From an uncultured Geobacteraceae bacterium (GTDB lineage Bacteria > Desulfobacterota > Desulfuromonadia > Geobacterales > Pseudopelobacteraceae), in the NCBI GenBank assembly GCA_903845365.1, contig CAIMXI010000452.1, positions 16,975-80,974 of the forward strand: a stretch of DNA of 64,000 bases, given 5' to 3'. Every line of letters starts with the position of its first letter. The first letter of the stretch is position 1. This document shows, in pieces, positions 60,831 through 64,000 of this stretch. Below the pieces are notes generated by a model. That model worked only from the letters and a program-made list of their open reading frames with translations, did no database searches and was not told the DNA's origin. A program made the position numbers and the translations under genes.

Positions 60831-61655
60831 ATGTTCACAAATAATGAAATAGACGTTTTGAGAACAACGGCAAGAAAAATGGCATATAGTAAATTTTGGG
60901 ATAATAAGTTTGCTGTGTGCGACCCTACAAATGTTGCGGAAATTGTTGATGAGGCAATGGCAATTCTGCTTAATCGTTGGAAAAAGTTGGGACGCACCGC
61001 AGATGATTTAGAGGATGGGTATATTTATGATCTTTTGAGTGATGCAGCGGAACGTTTGCACTTCATTCCCAAAAATAGAGGACCACTTGAACCTGAACAG
61101 TTGGTTGGATTTACTCATTGTATAGAGTGTGGAGCGGATTTTGACTGGGAAGATGCTCGCTGGTCAGTAAAAAATGGAGTGCGTCAGAACAAAGCACTGT
61201 GCCCCGTTTGCGGGGTTTTCCTCGTCACTTGCAAAATAATAGTACCTGTCAATTTACTATCTGTCAGCGACTGCGATGATGGTTCAAACCTGACTCCGTC
61301 CACCCCCTCGATTGAACAAATTCTTTGCAGTAGGGTCAGTAAGCATTATCAGGTAGCAGACGAGTTTTACAAAATTGATGACAATGTTATCACTGACAGT
61401 CGGATACAAAAACTTTTGAAACCAGGCATGGCACCAAAATGGTTTGCAAAATACGTTGAAATTGTGATGGCGGACGACGAACTCACTCAAGGTGAAGTTG
61501 CAAAAAAGATGGGAATTAAAGAGGCAAAATTAAGCAGCGAGCTTAAACAATTTAAAAATAAAATTCAGGTGTTCTTCGTTTTAGAAATAAATCATAGAAA
61601 AGCACAGGTTAATCCAGCAAGGAAACAGACGGCACAATTAAGTCTATTCGATTGA
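60831..61655 (+). CDS. Zinc-ribbon protein with C-terminal QLSLF clamp-binding-like motif
   Basis: 274 residues with GGAGGCGG upstream. N-terminal helical region (about 1-80; TNVAEIVDEAMAILLNRWKKLGRTADDLEDGYIYDLLSDAAERL) loosely recalls a sigma-70 region 2-like helical bundle. A zinc ribbon has Cys97, Cys100, Cys124 and Cys127 (FTHCIECGADF ... ALCPVCG). A helix-turn-helix-like segment lies at about 216-242 (DDELTQGEVAKKMGIKEAKLSSELKQF). The protein ends QLSLFD, matching the QL(S/D)LF motif that binds the DNA polymerase sliding clamp, also found in plasmid initiator TrfA. Placed just before the probable replication initiator. The sigma-like reading is speculative; a replication accessory is equally possible. 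Confidence 0.7.
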   Translation: MFTNNEIDVLRTTARKMAYSKFWDNKFAVCDPTNVAEIVDEAMAILLNRWKKLGRTADDLEDGYIYDLLSDAAERLHFIPKNRGPLEPEQLVGFTHCIECGADFDWEDARWSVKNGVRQNKALCPVCGVFLVTCKIIVPVNLLSVSDCDDGSNLTPSTPSIEQILCSRVSKHYQVADEFYKIDDNVITDSRIQKLLKPGMAPKWFAKYVEIVMADDELTQGEVAKKMGIKEAKLSSELKQFKNKIQVFFVLEINHRKAQVNPARKQTAQLSLFD

Positions 61656-61684
61656 ATATAATCACAGCACTACGGAGTTAATAG

Positions 61685-62833
61685 ATGAAAGCCACAATAC
61701 TCAAGAAAATGGTAAAAACTGATAAATACCCAGCGGTTTACGAAAAATTACTCAAGCTAGATTATGACATCGGTCATTATCCATTTCTTGTGTGCGGTAA
61801 AAAAACTGGGGTGCGAAAAGTTTATTTTAAAGGCGGGTATTGGGAATTTAATGCTTCAGTTCATCCAACTTGGGAAGACGGGGATGTTTTATTTGGTCTC
61901 CTAAAAGCTTTTCAGTATTCAGAGGCAATTGGTTTAGTTCAAGAAGGCAAGATATCAGATAGTCATACTACGAAAGCAATATCGTTATCAAAAACTGGAT
62001 TGGCGGTTTATAGCGGAAAAAAGGGAAGTGGTCCAGAACTTGATTTTGTGTATGAGGCTTTGAAACGGCTCACAAATCTTGTTGCATACAAATATATGAC
62101 CGGAGAAAAGCGACACTCCAAAATGGTACGATTCGTCGTTTTTCAAGATTGGGATACGGTAAAAAAGCATGAGCAGGTCACAATTAGCATGGACGCCAAT
62201 TTTCTCAAATATTGCGAGACAGCAAGAAAACATATGTTTATTCAGTGGAGGAAAATACAGGAGTTAAAGGGTGATACAGCAAAAGCTCTGGCTGTATACT
62301 TGGCAACAAACAACGAATACGAAACCCAAGCTTTTCCTCTGTATTATTTTTTGAAACACATTGAATTTGAAAAAGCTCCAAGACGACCAGAAAAGTATAA
62401 TCCACTATCTGCTGCAAAATATAATGATGCCATGAAAAAATATCAGAAAAAATATTACGAGGAAGTTCGTAAAATTGAACATGCTCTTACACAAATTATG
62501 AGTAAAGAGTTAATAACAGGCTGGAAAACCAACAATAAAAACTGTGGTTGCTTTGATATTAAAGATACCGTTGAGGAAGTTGTCGGTAAAACCGTAATGA
62601 AAGAGAAACCTGAAAAGGACAAGACGAAAGAAGCGACGGAACAAGATTATGTGAAGAAGGACTCAAAATTATATTTTATTAGGCGGAAAGACGTATATCG
62701 GAAAAAAGGGAAACGTAAAATTAAAGTCGAAGCTGTAGTTGTCACAAATGGTCAATCTAAATACGAGTATCAATACAGCTCAGAAGACCAGGCTGATGAT
62801 AAAGCTTTCGCTGATTGTTCTTGGACAACATAA
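61685..62833 (+). CDS. Probable plasmid-type replication initiator protein
   Basis: 382 residues with GGAG upstream. The middle part (about 110-220) carries winged-helix initiator features: LDFVYEALKRLTNLVAYKYM, ISMDANFLKYCETARKHMFIQWRKIQELKGDTAKALAVYLATNN. The C-terminus is lysine-rich (EKPEKDKTKEATEQDY, RRKDVYRKKGKRKIKV), fitting DNA binding. It is followed by a repeat-bearing non-coding region and a RepB-type primase, the usual neighbours of an initiator in an IncQ-like replicon. I did not find a decisive family motif, so the assignment leans on context. Confidence 0.62.
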   Translation: MKATILKKMVKTDKYPAVYEKLLKLDYDIGHYPFLVCGKKTGVRKVYFKGGYWEFNASVHPTWEDGDVLFGLLKAFQYSEAIGLVQEGKISDSHTTKAISLSKTGLAVYSGKKGSGPELDFVYEALKRLTNLVAYKYMTGEKRHSKMVRFVVFQDWDTVKKHEQVTISMDANFLKYCETARKHMFIQWRKIQELKGDTAKALAVYLATNNEYETQAFPLYYFLKHIEFEKAPRRPEKYNPLSAAKYNDAMKKYQKKYYEEVRKIEHALTQIMSKELITGWKTNNKNCGCFDIKDTVEEVVGKTVMKEKPEKDKTKEATEQDYVKKDSKLYFIRRKDVYRKKGKRKIKVEAVVVTNGQSKYEYQYSSEDQADDKAFADCSWTT

Positions 62834-63382
62834 GGCGTGTTTCTCCCCGATAGCGTGATCATATGATAGCACATATTGAATATTTGCCACCCTGCTCTTT
62901 TAAAAGTAAATGCACGTGATTTTATACAAAAATACCAAATAAAAAAACGTGTTTGTCCCCGCTGAAAACACGTGTTTCTCCCCGACAGTTTTTTAGTAAC
63001 TTAATCAACTATTACGGTTAGATAAGCAGTATTTGACAACTTGCCAATATGTTTGTTTTTAATAGTACTGCTTAAACCAAGCAATTTTTACTTAACGGCG
63101 GAAAAACTGATTACCAGGCAGGGTGTATGGAATTAATCTTCAAATACGGCATCTTAATTTCATTATTCCTTTGTTTTTAACATAGCTCGATACACCGCTC
63201 GCTGGCGGCTAAATTTGTGGAAAATACCAAAGGCATTAAATGCTTTCAAAAATCCGTTTTAAAGGCTTCTTGGTGTCGAAGCAAGGGTGACTATACTCAG
63301 CCTGTATAAAATAGCTTTAAAGTATAATTCTGGCTTCCAGGGCTATATTGATTAAAAACAATTCAGCACAATGGAGATACAA
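62834..63382. other. 549-bp non-coding region with CGTGTTTSTCCCCG repeats (possible origin)
   Basis: Three direct copies of the 14-mer CGTGTTTCTCCCCG lie at 62836-62849, 62948-62961 (one change: G for C) and 62971-62984, in AT-rich surroundings, the last two 23 bases apart. An A-tract precedes copy 2. The rest (63000-63380) is AT-rich with no gene. Placed between an initiator and a primase gene, it is the natural place for an origin of replication. Confidence 0.55.
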
Positions 63383-64000
63383 ATGCCTGATAAATCAGTA
63401 ACTCAGATAAAAAAAGAAATAGCATTCAATAAAATTCTCAGTTTCTTCGGAAAATTTATTATTGCAATTCAAAAGCACAAGACAGCAGACAATGCAGGCT
63501 GGATGCTCCCCATGGGTAGATTCCTTGATAGAGAAAAAATCCAACAAGAAACATGGCTGCGTCCAGCAGTAATTTCCGATATAGCCGTTGCTTGTGATGC
63601 AAATGCACGGAAACTGGGAATCTCGTTTAGACCCCTTCCTGAAAATGAGTCATCATTTTTAATGCTTGATGATGTTAGCGCCTCAGATGTCCTAAAGCAC
63701 CACGGAAAACCAGGTAGATTCATTATTGAAACCAGTTCCAATAATTTTCAAGTATGGGTTAGATCTGACCGACCGCTAACAAATGATGAAAAGAGGTATT
63801 GGATAAAGAAGCTTCAGGCAGACGTGGGAGCAGATCCGAAACATAGGCACGGAAGAATGCCAGGATTTATCGGCAGAAAACCACAAGCTAACGCACAAAA
63901 TGCAACTCCAAGAGACTTCTTTGTGCGTATTACGCATATTTCCGATGGTACTGCTTCATTCCCAGTAATTGACCAGCAGGAATTAAACAGATTGGTACCC
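63383..64000 (+). CDS. RepB-type DNA primase, N-terminal part (runs off the window)
   Basis: The frame is open from ATG 63383 (GGAG seven bases upstream) to the last base, 206 residues without a stop. Matches the RepB primase domain of IncQ-like plasmids: FRPLPENESSFLMLDDVSAS, GRFIIETSSNNFQVWVRSDRPL, KLQADVGADP, RHGRMPGFIGRKP. The LDD, ETS-NNFQVWV and GR-PGF-RKP stations are in family order. RepB primases start synthesis at single-strand initiation sites in the origin. Together with the initiator and repeats it defines a replicon; its right end is outside the window. Confidence 0.85.
   Translation, partial: MPDKSVTQIKKEIAFNKILSFFGKFIIAIQKHKTADNAGWMLPMGRFLDREKIQQETWLRPAVISDIAVACDANARKLGISFRPLPENESSFLMLDDVSASDVLKHHGKPGRFIIETSSNNFQVWVRSDRPLTNDEKRYWIKKLQADVGADPKHRHGRMPGFIGRKPQANAQNATPRDFFVRITHISDGTASFPVIDQQELNRLVP

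Overview
The window looks like a chromosome segment from the Geobacter group (Desulfuromonadota/Geobacterales). This is an inference from gene content and order: the run pheA-tyrA-aroA-cmk-ispH-rpsA-ihfB, a groESL operon under a CIRCE operator, short-form N-acetylglutamate synthase, EF-P with its lysylase EpmA, and a benzoate-CoA-ligase-type enzyme. Most of the window has mid-range base composition and dense, mostly leftward operons. The last 4.4 kb is clearly AT-richer and differs in content.

Layout. (1) 1-5239: a type I restriction-modification region with dinD (cut by the window edge), hsdS and hsdR, and no hsdM visible. A REP-associated tyrosine transposase (RAYT) with its own REP palindromes sits between hsdS and hsdR, and three 24-32 bp palindromes lie in and around dinD. 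(2) 5261-9615: leftward core genes: an orphan RND adaptor lipoprotein, a small membrane-anchored protein, plsY, a bamD-like lipoprotein and a FabMG-like protein. (3) 9681-17807: a complete second type I system (hsdM-hsdS-hsdR plus a YgjP-like metallopeptidase) bounded by a 40-bp imperfect direct repeat. The right copy of that repeat holds the apparent hypE promoter, so the block reads as an inserted island. (4) 17839-25698: hypE, ybaK, short argA and a response regulator on +, then comF, a LUD protein, a cyclophilin, hemH, a cupin and benzoate-CoA ligase on -. (5) 26014-30191: a large SNF2-family ATPase split by a one-base frameshift in an A tract. (6) 30222-45736: groESL, an MFS transporter, a yajD-like HNH gene, a TauE/SafE transporter, a complete polar amino-acid ABC importer, proC, a two-domain PPK2 (Pap), an acyl-CoA synthetase, a CsgG-family protein, epmA-efp and infA. 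(7) 45894-52418: M16 peptidase, exported protein, dgt, yfbR-like nucleotidase, PP-loop ATPase, EAL-HDOD and HD-domain genes. (8) 52518-59473: the aromatic amino acid / cmk / ispH / rpsA / ihfB run. (9) 59509-64000: tRNA-Leu(UAA), then an AT-rich element with iteron-like repeats, a basic small protein, a zinc-ribbon protein ending in a clamp-binding-like QLSLF motif, a probable replication initiator, a repeat-bearing non-coding stretch and the start of a RepB-type primase. This resembles an IncQ-like replicon integrated beside a tRNA gene.

How the parts work together: the two Hsd systems and DinD form the defence/DNA-damage layer. The ABC operon, proC, pheA/tyrA/aroA and argA handle amino-acid import and synthesis. 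dgt and the YfbR-like enzyme act on deoxynucleotides. Pap, GroESL, EF-P and IF-1 serve energy and protein homeostasis. The least ordinary parts are the tRNA-adjacent replicon, the dinD palindromes, the REP inside the RAYT gene, the repeat-bounded Hsd island and the SNF2 frameshift.
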